DNA of 38,961 bases, taken from contig JAFZLA010000085.1 in the NCBI GenBank assembly GCA_017551705.1, positions 1 to 38,961 on the forward strand, given 5' to 3'. The position numbers and the translations under genes were made by a program. Positions within the stretch are counted from its first letter, which is position 1; each line of letters opens with the position of its first letter. The notes under the pieces are model-generated. The model was not told the origin of the DNA and searched no databases. It worked only from the letters and a program-made list of their open reading frames with translations. Positions 8,250-15,751 of this stretch are shown here, in pieces. The DNA is from Treponema sp. Lineage in GTDB: Bacteria; Spirochaetota; Spirochaetia; Treponematales; Treponemataceae.

Positions 8250-11200
8250 TATTCATCCCCTTTGTCAAAGCCGCTTGAGGCTTTGTCAATCAATTCCTGA
8301 TCGCGTTCGGTAAGAGCGATTTGCTTTCCCTTAGCGTCGTAAATAGTGAAGTCAAGCGCCAATCCGCGCAATTCCTGAACCAATACGTTGAATGATTCCG
8401 GAACTCCGGCGGGAGTTGAAGGCTCGCCCTTTACGATGGACTCGTAAACCTTTGAGCGGCCGTTCATGTCGTCGGACTTGATTGTCATCATTTCCTGCAA
8501 AGTGTTGGCGGCGCCATACGCTTCGAGCGCCCAAACTTCCATTTCTCCAAGGCGCTGGCCTCCGAACTGGGCTTTTCCTCCCAACGGCTGCTGTGTGACC
8601 AAAGAGTAAGGTCCGGTTGAGCGGGCGTGCATCTTGTCGTCGACCAAGTGGTGCAACTTCATATAGTAGATTACGCCGACAAAAATCGGATTGACGAAAG
8701 GCTCGCCTGTGCGGCCGTCGCGAACGATTTGTTTACAGTCCTTTGAAAGACCGGCTTCTTCCAACTTCTTGGCGATTTGCTCTTGGCTGGGCGACTGGAA
8801 GACGGGCGACTCAAAGAACTGGTTGAGGTACTTGCCCGCGATTCCAAGCTCTGATTCCATAATCTGACCGATGTTCATGCGCGAAGGAACGCCCAAGGGG
8901 TTCAAGCAAACGTCGAGCGGAGTTCCGTCCTCCAAGTAGGGCATGTCTTCTTCGGGCAAGATGCGGGAGACGACACCCTTGTTTCCGTGGCGTCCGGCCA
9001 TCTTGTCGCCTTCGCGAAGCTTGCGCTTGTTGGCGATCATTACTTTAACGACTTGGTCAACGCCCGGGTTGAGGTCGTCGCCTTCGCTTCTCTTGAGGCG
9101 CTGAATGTCGATTACAACGCCTTCAACTCCGTGCGGAACGCGCAAAGAGGTGTCGCGAACTTCCTTGGCCTTTTCGCCAAAGATTGAGTTGAGCAACTTG
9201 AATTCGGGAGTTGTCTCGGCTTCGCTCTTGGGAGTTACTTTTCCGACCAAGATGTCGCCGCTCTTAACTTTGGCGCCGATGCGGATGATGCCTTCGGCGT
9301 CGAGGTTGTCAAGATTCTTTTCGGCTGTGTTGGGAACGTCGCGAGTGATCTTCTCGGGTCCCAATTTTGTCTCGCGGATTTCGGTTGAGAATTCCTTGAT
9401 GTGGATGGAAGTGTACATGTCTTCCTTGACGACGCGCTTGCTGATGAGAACGGCGTCCTCATAGTTGTATCCGTTCCACGGAACGAAGCCAACGAGGATG
9501 TTGCGTCCAAGGGCCAACTCGCCGTTGAATGTGGCGGGACCGTCAGCAAGGACAGAACCTTCGACAACCTTTTCGCCGACTTCGACTGTCGGGCGCTGGT
9601 GGTTGCAAGTGTCGTTGTTTGTGCGCTGGTACTTAAGCAAAACGTATTCGTCAACCTCGCCGCGCTTTCCGCCTTCGGGTTTGACCGTGACGCATTCGCT
9701 GGTAACTTTGACAACTTCGCCGGCGCGCTTGGCCTTGACCAAAACGCCAGAGTCGTAGGCGCACTTTTGCTCCATGCCGGTTCCGACGTGCGGAGGCTCC
9801 GGGAACAAAAGCGGAACGGCCTGGCGCTGCATGTTGCAGCCCATCAAGGCGCGGTTGGCGTCGTCGTGCTCCAAGAAAGGAATGAGCGCGGCTGAAACTG
9901 AAATTACCTGGCGCGGAGAAACGTCCATGTACTGAACGTCTTTCGGCGAGCGGGTTGTATAGTCGCCCTGGTGGCGGCAAGAAATCATGTCTGTGGCGAA
10001 CGAACCGTCGGCCTTCATGCCTTCGCTTACCTGTCCGATGTAGTACTTGTCTTCGTCCATCGCCGAGAGGTACTCGACCTTGTTTGTGGCCTTGCCCTTT
10101 TCGATTTTGCGGTAAGGAGCCTCAAGGAAGCCGTAGTCGTTGACGCGAGTGTAAATGGCCAAAGAAACGATCAAGCCGATGTTGGGTCCTTCAGGAGTTT
10201 CGATCGGGCACATGCGTCCGTAGTGCGAATAGTGAACGTCGCGAACTTCGAAGCCGGCGCGGTCGCGTGAAAGTCCTCCCGGTCCCAAGGCGTTGAGACG
10301 GCGCTTGTGGGTAAGCTCGGCCAAGGGGTTGATCTGGTCCATGAACTGAGAAAGCTGTGACGAGCCAAAGAATTCTTTGATGGCCGCGATGATCGGCTTT
10401 GAAGAAATCAAGTCGGAAGGCTTGAGAGTTTCGTTCTCTTTGCTTGTCATGCGGTCTTTGGCGATGCGCTCCATTCTAGAGAAAGCGGTCTTGATGTTGT
10501 TTGTCATCAATTCGCCGACGGAACGGATGCGGCGGGCGCCCAAGTGGTCGATGTCATCTTTCTTTTCTTCGTCGATGTAAACTTTGATCAAGAACTTCAT
10601 CGTGTTTGTGATGTCTTCTTTAACCAAAGTCTGCTCTTCCTTTGGAGGATTGTAGTCAAATTTTTTGTTGAGCTTGTAGCGTCCGACGCGGCCCAAGTCG
10701 TAGCGGCGAGAAGAGAAGAACATTGACTTAAGGTCTTCTTCGGCTCTCTCCACAGTGATTGGCTCGCCAGGCATAAGAACGTTGTAAACGGCGCTCAAAG
10801 CCTCTTCTTTTGTCGGCTCGTCAAATTCGTTGCCCTCGCGGACAAACTTGATTTCTTCGCGCTCAAAGCAGTTGATGATGATGTCGCTGTCAACAGAAAG
10901 GTTCTTTTCTTCCTTGTCGTCAGGATTGGCGCGGGTGTCAAACTTGATGACTTCGATTTCTTTGATGCCGTTGGCGATCAAGTCGTCGATGTCGTGCGGA
11001 TGCAAGCGAGTCGCGGCCTTGAAAAGTTTTTTCTCTTGGTCGCCGTCTTTGACGTAAATGGCTTTTGAAAGAACTTTGCCGACAATCGCTTCGCGGGCGC
11101 TGTTGCTGTTCTTTACGGCAACCTTTTCTGTCTGGTAGAAAAGCTTGATTATTTCTTCGCGGCTCTCAAATCCGAGCGCGCGCAAGAAGATTGTGCCCAA

Positions 11201-11791
11201 GATTTTTTTCTTGCGGTCAATCTTTGCAAAAATCAATTCTTTTTTCTGGTCAATTTCGAACTCAAGCCAAGAGCCGCGATAAGGAATGATGCGGCTTCCC
11301 CAAACACCTTTGTCATAGTTGAAGATAACGTTAGGAGAGCGGTGAATCTGTGAAACGACTACGCGCTCGGCTCCGTTGATGACGAACGTTCCGCGGTCTG
11401 TCATAAGCGGAATGTCGCCCATATATATTTCTCTCTGAAGAATGGCTCCAGTGTCCTTGAAAGTAAGGTTGATGAGCGCCTTCAAAGGAACCGCGTAAGT
11501 AAGTCCCTTTTGCTTGCATTCCAATTCAGAAAATTTAATTCCCTCAAAATCGAGCCTGTACTTTTCGTAGTCAAGGGTCATGTCGCCGTTGGGGCTTTCG
11601 ATCGGGAATGTTGAGGAGAAGGCTTCCTGCAAACCTTGGTTAAGAAGGGGCTTTCCCTCTTCCAAATTTTTGCGCTGCAAGAAGTATTCATACGACGCTG
11701 TTTGAATCTCGATAAGATTTGGGACATCCATTGAAGACTTGATGTCCTTTCCATAGTACTGACGGTTGATTGTCCGGCTTTTTGCGAACAT
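8249..11791 (-). CDS. rpoB: DNA-directed RNA polymerase subunit beta, with Asn in the rifampicin pocket
   Basis: The 1180-residue beta subunit contains the rifampicin-region cluster [33 protein letters not shown], the [13 protein letters not shown]-like segment (here [13 protein letters not shown]), and the [11 protein letters not shown] active-site segment. The residue matching E. coli Ser531 is Asn500 (codon at 10294-10292). Asn at this site is known in Treponema and Borrelia and is linked to their natural rifampicin resistance. A GGGGGA ribosome site precedes the ATG. rpoB is separated from rplL by a 202-nt gap with three hairpins, so its transcription is probably trimmed relative to rplL. 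Confidence 0.98.
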   Translation of the reverse strand: MFAKSRTINRQYYGKDIKSSMDVPNLIEIQTASYEYFLQRKNLEEGKPLLNQGLQEAFSSTFPIESPNGDMTLDYEKYRLDFEGIKFSELECKQKGLTYAVPLKALINLTFKDTGAILQREIYMGDIPLMTDRGTFVINGAERVVVSQIHRSPNVIFNYDKGVWGSRIIPYRGSWLEFEIDQKKELIFAKIDRKKKILGTIFLRALGFESREEIIKLFYQTEKVAVKNSNSAREAIVGKVLSKAIYVKDGDQEKKLFKAATRLHPHDIDDLIANGIKEIEVIKFDTRANPDDKEEKNLSVDSDIIINCFEREEIKFVREGNEFDEPTKEEALSAVYNVLMPGEPITVERAEEDLKSMFFSSRRYDLGRVGRYKLNKKFDYNPPKEEQTLVKEDITNTMKFLIKVYIDEEKKDDIDHLGARRIRSVGELMTNNIKTAFSRMERIAKDRMTSKENETLKPSDLISSKPIIAAIKEFFGSSQLSQFMDQINPLAELTHKRRLNALGPGGLSRDRAGFEVRDVHYSHYGRMCPIETPEGPNIGLIVSLAIYTRVNDYGFLEAPYRKIEKGKATNKVEYLSAMDEDKYYIGQVSEGMKADGSFATDMISCRHQGDYTTRSPKDVQYMDVSPRQVISVSAALIPFLEHDDANRALMGCNMQRQAVPLLFPEPPHVGTGMEQKCAYDSGVLVKAKRAGEVVKVTSECVTVKPEGGKRGEVDEYVLLKYQRTNNDTCNHQRPTVEVGEKVVEGSVLADGPATFNGELALGRNILVGFVPWNGYNYEDAVLISKRVVKEDMYTSIHIKEFSTEIRETKLGPEKITRDVPNTAEKNLDNLDAEGIIRIGAKVKSGDILVGKVTPKSEAETTPEFKLLNSIFGEKAKEVRDTSLRVPHGVEGVVIDIQRLKRSEGDDLNPGVDQVVKVMIANKRKLREGDKMAGRHGNKGVVSRILPEEDMPYLEDGTPLDVCLNPLGVPSRMNIGQIMESELGIAGKYLNQFFESPVFQSPSQEQIAKKLEEAGLSKDCKQIVRDGRTGEPFVNPIFVGVIYYMKLHHLVDDKMHARSTGPYSLVTQQPLGGKAQFGGQRLGEMEVWALEAYGAANTLQEMMTIKSDDMNGRSKVYESIVKGEPSTPAGVPESFNVLVQELRGLALDFTIYDAKGKQIALTERDQELIDKASSGFDKGDE

Positions 11792-11894
11792 TAAGGTCCC
11801 CCGTTGTGTTTGTAAAAGGTCGGAATCTTTTGCTACAAACAGAAACTCTGTTCAGCACAAAAAAACCCGCCTGGATAAAATACTTGATAGATTT

Positions 11895-11932
11895 AAAAGA
11901 ACAAAATACTCCAGCGGCAAGCGCTGAAGTAT
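11895..11932 (-). terminator. Third hairpin of the rplL-rpoB gap, terminator-like
   Basis: On the minus strand an 11-bp stem (ATACTTCAGCG with CGCTGGAGTAT, one G-U pair, five-base loop) runs straight into TTTTGTTCTTTT. It is the best intrinsic-terminator candidate of the three hairpins and lies about 100 nt before rpoB, so it must be leaky or be overcome by antitermination. Confidence 0.6.
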
Positions 11933-11939
11933 GAGCCGC

Positions 11940-11968
11940 GAGAATCGCCCGCTTTGCGGGCAATTCTC
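11940..11968 (-). other. Second hairpin of the rplL-rpoB gap
   Basis: A 13-bp stem (GAGAATTGCCCGC with GCGGGCGATTCTC, one G-U pair) has a three-base AAA loop. There is no T-run after it, so it is more likely an RNase III-type processing site or stabilising stem than a terminator. E. coli also has an RNase III site in this intergenic region; equivalence is inferred. Confidence 0.55.
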
Positions 11969-11973
11969 GTTAT

Positions 11974-12004
11974 CTAAAAAATAAGGCGAAGCCTTATTTT
12001 TTAG
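11974..12004 (-). terminator. First hairpin overlapping the rplL stop codon
   Basis: A perfect 14-bp inverted repeat (CTAAAAAATAAGGC, loop TTC on the minus strand) contains the last two Lys codons and the stop codon of rplL. Its 3' arm ends in six Ts and its 5' arm in six As, so it can act as an intrinsic terminator or attenuator. Translating ribosomes reaching the stop would melt the 5' arm, which could link termination to rplL translation. Confidence 0.6.
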
Positions 12005-12380
12005 ATGCCTTTCCACCGGCGGCTGTGATGTCGGCAATCCACTTGTCGGCATCGGCCTTGCTCAAGCCCTCTTTGAGAACTTTCGGAGCGCCTTCAACCA
12101 AAGCCTTGGCTTCGCCAAGTCCGAGGTTTGTAAGAGCCTTAACGGCCTTGATAACGCCAATCTTCTTGGCGGCGTCGAATGAATCCAAGCTAACAGCGAA
12201 TTCTGTCTGCTCGTCTTCGGCGGCTCCACCAGCGGCTCCACCAGCGGCGGGACCGGCGGCTACGGCTACAGCGGCTGTTACGCCGAACTTTTCTTCCATA
12301 GCCTTTACGAGTTCTGAGGCTTCCAGAACGCTCATTGACGCGATCGCGTCCAAAATCTGATCATTTGTCAAAGCTGCCAT
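11994..12380 (-). CDS. rplL: 50S ribosomal protein L7/L12
   Basis: L12 forms the multi-copy stalk that recruits translational GTPases such as EF-Tu. The 128-residue protein has the N-terminal dimerisation domain ([34 protein letters not shown]), an Ala/Gly-rich flexible hinge around residues 36-53, and the C-terminal factor-binding domain ([27 protein letters not shown]). It is separated from rplJ by 202 nt, much more than the short gap usual in this operon, and is followed by three hairpins before rpoB. L12 is needed in several copies per ribosome, which fits extra control at both borders. Confidence 0.98.
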   Translation of the reverse strand: MAALTNDQILDAIASMSVLEASELVKAMEEKFGVTAAVAVAAGPAAGGAAGGAAEDEQTEFAVSLDSFDAAKKIGVIKAVKALTNLGLGEAKALVEGAPKVLKEGLSKADADKWIADITAAGGKASKK

Positions 12381-12582
12381 ATTGTCTTCTCCATAATGTT
12401 TGATATTCGCTGCGGAAAATCCGCCGCGGCCAAGGTCGCTTCCAAGAAGCGCCTTGAACTATTTACCGCAGACAGTCGACAGCTGATGAAGCCTGACTGC
12501 GGTTTGCAAAAGTCCTTGCGGCCTTTTGCGTCGAGTTTTGAGCCTCCGAAAAGCGTCGGCTCAAAACATCGCAAATTCTTGT
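12381..12582 (-). promoter_or_regulatory. Structured 202-nt gap between rplJ and rplL
   Basis: No gene is visible here. Two inverted repeats stand out: 12535-12567 (10-bp stem GTTTTGAGCC with GGCTCAAAAC) just after rplJ, and 12465-12503 (ACCGCAG with CTGCGGT, with possible further inner pairs). The usual L10 leader position, upstream of rplJ, is taken up by rplA with only a 3-nt gap. One possibility is that a stalk-protein control element has moved to this place; another is an mRNA-processing site that gives extra rplL transcript. I see no good promoter in it. Confidence 0.45.
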
Positions 12583-13206
12583 TTAGGCCTGAGCAGGGGC
12601 TTCAGCTGCGGGAGCGGCGGGAGCCTCAGCGGCAGGGGCCGGAGCTTCAGCCGCAGGAGCGGCCGCTTCGGCGGCGGGGGCGGCAGCCGCAGGGGCGTCG
12701 CCTTCCTTAGATTTTTTGTCAACGTAAGCCTGCAATGTGGCGGCGAGCTTTTGGGCCGGGCCGTTGATGGCAGACATAAGCATTGCGATAAGCTGCTTTT
12801 TGCCGGGAACCTTAGAATAGGCCTCGATCTTGGCAACATCGTAAATCTCTTTGTTGACATAGGCGCCCTTCACCTTGAGAGCGGGGGCTTCCTTAGCGAA
12901 CTCGAACAAAACCTTGGCTGTCTCGTTTGAATCCTCTTTGGCCATAGCGATAGCCGTAGGTCCAGTGAGATATTCGGCGACGTCTTTAACGTCCATGCCT
13001 TCAAACGCGATGCGGGCAAAGTTGTTCTTGATAACTTTGATAGCGGAATTCTTTTCGCGAAGCTTTCCGCGCAAGGCTGTGATTTGCTCAACAGTCAAGC
13101 CGCGATAATCCGCGAAAATGAAGTCGTTGTATTCGCCGAGAGTTTTCTTGGCGGCTTCGATAGCGGCTGTTTTAGCCGGCTGAATTGTCTTTGAACGAAC
13201 TGCCAT
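12583..13206 (-). CDS. rplJ: 50S ribosomal protein L10 with Ala/Pro/Glu-rich tail
   Basis: L10 anchors the L12 dimers to the ribosome through its C-terminal helix. This copy is 207 residues, against about 165-175 for most bacteria. Residues 1-170 match the family (ADYRGLTVEQITALRGKLRE, then AIAFEG-like and TGPTAIAM-like segments, and a C-terminal helical region). The last 36 or so residues are a low-complexity Ala/Pro/Glu tail made of PAAEA-type units. The start ATG follows the rplA stop by 3 nt, with a GAGGAG site inside the end of rplA. The tail could be a flexible extension of the stalk base; no function is shown. Confidence 0.95.
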   Translation of the reverse strand: MAVRSKTIQPAKTAAIEAAKKTLGEYNDFIFADYRGLTVEQITALRGKLREKNSAIKVIKNNFARIAFEGMDVKDVAEYLTGPTAIAMAKEDSNETAKVLFEFAKEAPALKVKGAYVNKEIYDVAKIEAYSKVPGKKQLIAMLMSAINGPAQKLAATLQAYVDKKSKEGDAPAAAAPAAEAAAPAAEAPAPAAEAPAAPAAEAPAQA

Positions 13207-13209
13207 TTT

Positions 13210-13890
13210 TTACTCCTCGTCCTTGTGGTTGATCCAAACGCCAGGGCCCATAGAAGAGCTGATTGAGATTGTGCGGATGTAATCCGTAGAAGCGTCAGAC
13301 GGCTTTTTGCGCTCGATTTCGGCGATCAAAGCGTCAACGTTCTGGGCAATCTTTTCAGCGTCCATAGAAACTTTGCCTACGGCGATGTGAACAATGCCTG
13401 TTTTGTCGGCGCGGTACTCCGTGCGACCCTTCTTAAGCTCGCCGATGGCGGCTGTGATGTCGTTTGTTACAGTTCCTGTCTTGGGGTTGGGCATCAAGCC
13501 TTTGCGTCCCAAAACCATACCCAAACGGCCAACGTCTTTCATCATGTCGGGAGTGGCGACGGCAATGTCGAACTCGAGCCAGCCGCCCTTTACCTTTTCG
13601 ATGTATTCGTTAGAACCGGCAAAAGCGGCGCCGGCGTCCAAGGCTTCCTGAACGCGGTCTTCCTTACAGAATACCAAAACCTTCTTTTCGCCCTTAAACT
13701 GGTTGGGGAACACCAAAGTGTCGCGAACGGTGGCGTTCTTGCCCAACTTAAGGTTGATGTGGGCTTCCACTGTTTCGTCGAACTTGGCGAACTTCATGTC
13801 CTGAACCATTTTAACGGCTGTCGGAACGTCGTATTTTTTTGTAAGATCGTATTTGGCCGCGGCCGCGCGGTAATTCTTTCCGTGTTTCAT
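13210..13890 (-). CDS. rplA: 50S ribosomal protein L1
   Basis: L1 forms the mobile arm near the ribosomal E site that helps release deacylated tRNA, and in many bacteria represses the rplK-rplA mRNA. The 226-residue product has the family's central signature GLMPNPKTGTVT and the N-terminal MKHGKNYRAAAAKYDLTKKYD. The ATG is directly adjacent to the rplK stop (zero-gap) with a GGAGG site within the end of rplK. The likely L1 target hairpin lies before rplK at 14351-14381. Confidence 0.98.
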   Translation of the reverse strand: MKHGKNYRAAAAKYDLTKKYDVPTAVKMVQDMKFAKFDETVEAHINLKLGKNATVRDTLVFPNQFKGEKKVLVFCKEDRVQEALDAGAAFAGSNEYIEKVKGGWLEFDIAVATPDMMKDVGRLGMVLGRKGLMPNPKTGTVTNDITAAIGELKKGRTEYRADKTGIVHIAVGKVSMDAEKIAQNVDALIAEIERKKPSDASTDYIRTISISSSMGPGVWINHKDEE

Positions 13891-14322
13891 TTAGGCCTCC
13901 ACCTCAACGCCCATGCTGCGAGCGGTTCCGGCTACGATTTTCTTCGCGGCCTCAAGGTCGTTCGCGTTGATGTCGGGCATCTTTGTCTTTGCGATTTCTT
14001 CAAGCTGCGCCTTGGTAAGCTTTCCTACCTTGTCGCGGAGCGGATTCGCAGAACCCTTTTCCAACTTGAGCGCTTTCTTGATAAGAACGGCGGCTGGAGG
14101 GGTCTTAAGGATGAATGTGTAAGACTTGTCTTTGTAAACAGTAAGAACGACCGGGATGATAAGTCCCTTTTCCATTTTCTTGGTTCTGTCGTTGAATTCC
14201 TGTACAAATTTCGGAGCGCTTACACCATGAGGTCCCAAAGCGGGGCCAATCGGCGGGGCCGGTGTCGCAGCGCCAGCAGGGCACTGAAGCTTGATGACAG
14301 CGGTTACTTCTTTTTTTGCCAT
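13891..14322 (-). CDS. rplK: 50S ribosomal protein L11
   Basis: L11 binds the GTPase-associated centre of 23S rRNA and is needed for RelA activation and thiostrepton binding. The 143-residue protein begins [19 protein letters not shown] and contains the proline-rich [16 protein letters not shown] segment. The stretch after GPALG ([14 protein letters not shown]) differs from the common GQ-x-GVNIMEFC form of other bacteria, apparently a lineage variant. An L1-type hairpin lies in the 109-nt gap upstream, followed by an AGGAGA ribosome site. Confidence 0.98.
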   Translation of the reverse strand: MAKKEVTAVIKLQCPAGAATPAPPIGPALGPHGVSAPKFVQEFNDRTKKMEKGLIIPVVLTVYKDKSYTFILKTPPAAVLIKKALKLEKGSANPLRDKVGKLTKAQLEEIAKTKMPDINANDLEAAKKIVAGTARSMGVEVEA

Positions 14323-14350
14323 TTTGTGTATCTCCTATATTGGTATTAGC

Positions 14351-14381
14351 GGAACGTAGAAGTCCAACGGACGAGCGTTCC
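14351..14381 (-). promoter_or_regulatory. Probable L1-binding leader of rplK-rplA
   Basis: On the minus strand GGAACG pairs with CGTTCC and, after an asymmetric internal loop (CTC opposite TTCTA), GTCC pairs with GGAC around a GTT loop. Two short helices joined by an asymmetric loop just before rplK is the known layout of L1 target sites, which mimic the L1 site on 23S rRNA. It lies about 30 nt ahead of the rplK start. Assignment rests on position and shape, not on a covariance-model match. Confidence 0.6.
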
Positions 14382-14401
14382 TCCCAAAAATGGTCGTGTC
14401 A

Positions 14402-14433
14402 AAGGAAGCCGGAAATAGCGGCCGAACTTCCTT
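14402..14433 (-). other. Hairpin at the nusG stop codon
   Basis: A 7-bp stem (AAGGAAG with CTTCCTT) begins at the nusG stop codon and encloses an 18-nt loop with possible inner GC pairs. No T-run follows beyond three Ts, so it is a weak attenuator or an mRNA-stability element between nusG and rplK. Confidence 0.4.
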
Positions 14434-14992
14434 ATATCGCTTTTTCCACCTGAGTCATGCTCAACTCGACAGGGGTGGCGCGGCCAAAGATCTGGACAGT
14501 GACCGTAAGCTTTTCTTTCTCGTCGTCAATCGTGTCCACAGTTCCGCTAAAGTCCTTGAAAGGTCCTTCGGTAATTTTGACTGTGTCGCCGACGGCGTAT
14601 GTCTGCTTAATGCGAACGGTCTTGTCGCCCTTGATCTCGCCAGAGCGCATCAAAATATTCTTAGCCTCGTCGGCGCTGATGGGGCGCGGACGCTCATTGG
14701 GAGCGGTTCCTACAAAACCGGAAACGCCCTGAATGTGGCGAATTTTATTGCAAGTGTCTTTCCAACCCAAATCCGGCAAGTCGAGCTCGAGCATAATGTA
14801 GCCCGCCAGAAGCTTGTTTTTGCGGACTTTCTTTTTTCCGTCCTTAATTTCGACAACTTCTTCTTCGGGGACTCTTACGTTTTTTACAATGTCAGAGCTA
14901 AGGTCGCCGTTGTCCAACTTTTGCTGGATAAGACGGCTTACCTTGCCTTCATAGCCTGTGTAGGTTTGAACAATGTACCACTCGTTTGCCAT
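14432..14992 (-). CDS. nusG: Transcription termination/antitermination factor NusG
   Basis: NusG binds the RNA polymerase clamp through its N-terminal domain and couples to S10 or Rho through its KOW domain. The 186-residue protein has the NGN start (MANEWYIVQTYTGYEGKV), the GYIMLELDL and GVSGFVG segments, and a C-terminal KOW region (GDTVKITEGPFKDFSGTVD, around residues 133-151). A charged insert (EEEVVEIKDGKKKVRKNK) precedes the GYI motif, as in many bacteria. It is 9 nt downstream of secE. Confidence 0.97.
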   Translation of the reverse strand: MANEWYIVQTYTGYEGKVSRLIQQKLDNGDLSSDIVKNVRVPEEEVVEIKDGKKKVRKNKLLAGYIMLELDLPDLGWKDTCNKIRHIQGVSGFVGTAPNERPRPISADEAKNILMRSGEIKGDKTVRIKQTYAVGDTVKITEGPFKDFSGTVDTIDDEKEKLTVTVQIFGRATPVELSMTQVEKAI

Positions 14993-15001
14993 TTTTGTGC
15001 C

Positions 15002-15184
15002 TTATTTCATCAAGAGACGGAAAAGCGCCGTAAATCCCAAATCAAGCGCTCCAAGAACAATCGAAACGATAATGGTTGAAACTACAACAACCCTAACGCT
15101 TGACCACACTTGGTCTTTTGAGGGCCAAACTACAAGCTTGAGTTCGTGCGCGCAATCCTTAAAGAAATTTACAACTTTTGCCAT
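15002..15184 (-). CDS. secE: Protein translocase subunit SecE
   Basis: SecE clamps the two halves of SecY in the protein-export channel. This is the short 60-residue form, with the conserved amphipathic segment (FFKDCAHELKLVVWPSKDQV, where the WP motif is diagnostic) followed by one transmembrane helix (about residues 31-57). It lies between tRNA-Trp and nusG, the standard place for secE. A GAGGA site precedes the ATG. Confidence 0.97.
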   Translation of the reverse strand: MAKVVNFFKDCAHELKLVVWPSKDQVWSSVRVVVVSTIIVSIVLGALDLGFTALFRLLMK

Positions 15185-15212
15185 ATAATCCTCAAATTAC
15201 TATACAAAATTA

Positions 15213-15285
15213 CAGGGCGGGCAGGACTTGAACCCGCGACAGCCGGTTTTGGAGACCGGTGCTCTACCAACTGAACTACCGCCCT
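15213..15285 (-). tRNA. trpT: tRNA-Trp (CCA anticodon)
   Basis: The 73-nt gene folds as a full cloverleaf on the minus strand: acceptor AGGGCGG with CCGCCCT, D arm with AGTTGGTA, anticodon loop CTCCAAA with CCA at 15252-15250, and a T arm with GGTTCAAGTCC. The 3' CCA is not encoded. It lies between rpmG and secE in the same transcript, the order found in treponemes. Confidence 0.96.
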
Positions 15286-15333
15286 AAATGTATATCAAAA
15301 CGCGAAAGGCTGGGCCGCCGCGCTCCAATTACC

Positions 15334-15510
15334 TTATTTAATCTTTGTTTCTTTGTGCAAGGTGTGCTTGCGCTCAAAAGGACAATACTTCTTGAGCTCG
15401 AGCTTGCCCTGAATGTTCTTGCGGTTCTTTGAAGTTGTGTAATTCTTGCGCTTGCACTCTGAACACTGCAAAGCGATGAGTTCTACCGCTCCCTTTTTTT
15501 TGCTACCCAT
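15334..15510 (-). CDS. rpmG: 50S ribosomal protein L33, three-cysteine form
   Basis: This short gene encodes 58 residues starting [21 protein letters not shown]33 is a small protein near the ribosomal E site. Zinc-binding copies have two CxxC pairs. Here the first pair is intact (Cys16, Cys19), but the second is reduced to one cysteine (Cys43 in [11 protein letters not shown], where Glu replaces the last Cys). The length and the TLHKETKIK end are typical. It sits between tRNA-Thr and tRNA-Trp. The ATG at 15510 follows an AGGAG site. Confidence 0.95.
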   Translation of the reverse strand: MGSKKKGAVELIALQCSECKRKNYTTSKNRKNIQGKLELKKYCPFERKHTLHKETKIK

Positions 15511-15539
15511 ATATTTACTCCTATACTAAAGTCTGGCAC

Positions 15540-15612
15540 AGCCCCCGTGCGGGATCGAACCGCAGACCTCAGCCTTACCATGGCTGCGCTCTACCGGCTG
15601 AGCTACAAGGGC
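15540..15612 (-). tRNA. tRNA-Thr (GGT anticodon)
   Basis: The 73-nt cloverleaf reads on the minus strand with acceptor GCCCTTG pairing with CGGGGGC (two G-U pairs), D arm AGCTCAGCCGGTAGAG, anticodon loop ATGGTAA with GGT at 15579-15577, and T arm GGTTCGATCCC. CCA is not encoded. It is the first gene of the secE-nusG-rpl-rpo transcript, starting about 25 nt after the promoter. Confidence 0.96.
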
Positions 15613-15636
15613 AATTATCGCAATGATAGTTCATTG

Positions 15637-15665
15637 AGTGTATAGAAATTTTAAAAATGTGTCAA
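15637..15665 (-). promoter_or_regulatory. Promoter of the tRNA-Thr/rpmG/secE/nusG/rpl/rpoBC operon
   Basis: TTGACA (15665-15660, minus strand) and TACACT (15642-15637) are separated by exactly 17 bp. It lies just ahead of tRNA-Thr and faces away from the divergent diguanylate cyclase gene. Confidence 0.8.
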
Positions 15666-15702
15666 GGGAATTCTGGGGATTTTTTAAATTTTACGCTTTT
15701 TG

Positions 15703-15731
15703 TTGCGCAAACTCGCAATAGGTGTTAATAT
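15703..15731 (+). promoter_or_regulatory. Promoter of the diguanylate cyclase gene
   Basis: TTGCGC (15703-15708) and TAATAT (15726-15731) are 17 bp apart, about 20 bp before the ATG at 15752. The predicted leader is short, with only a weak purine-rich ribosome site (AGAGAAG). Confidence 0.6.
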
Positions 15732-15751
15732 AGAAAAAAGAGAAGATAGAA

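Noticed and set aside
12583-12700. Repetitive GC-rich stretch that could be taken for a tandem-repeat array
   Set aside because: It is the coding sequence of the L10 Ala/Pro/Glu tail; units vary in length and no spacer structure is present, so it is not a CRISPR or VNTR array.
13387-14349. 320-codon plus-strand frame opposite rplA and rplK
   Set aside because: Fully explained by the two ribosomal protein genes on the other strand; no independent support.
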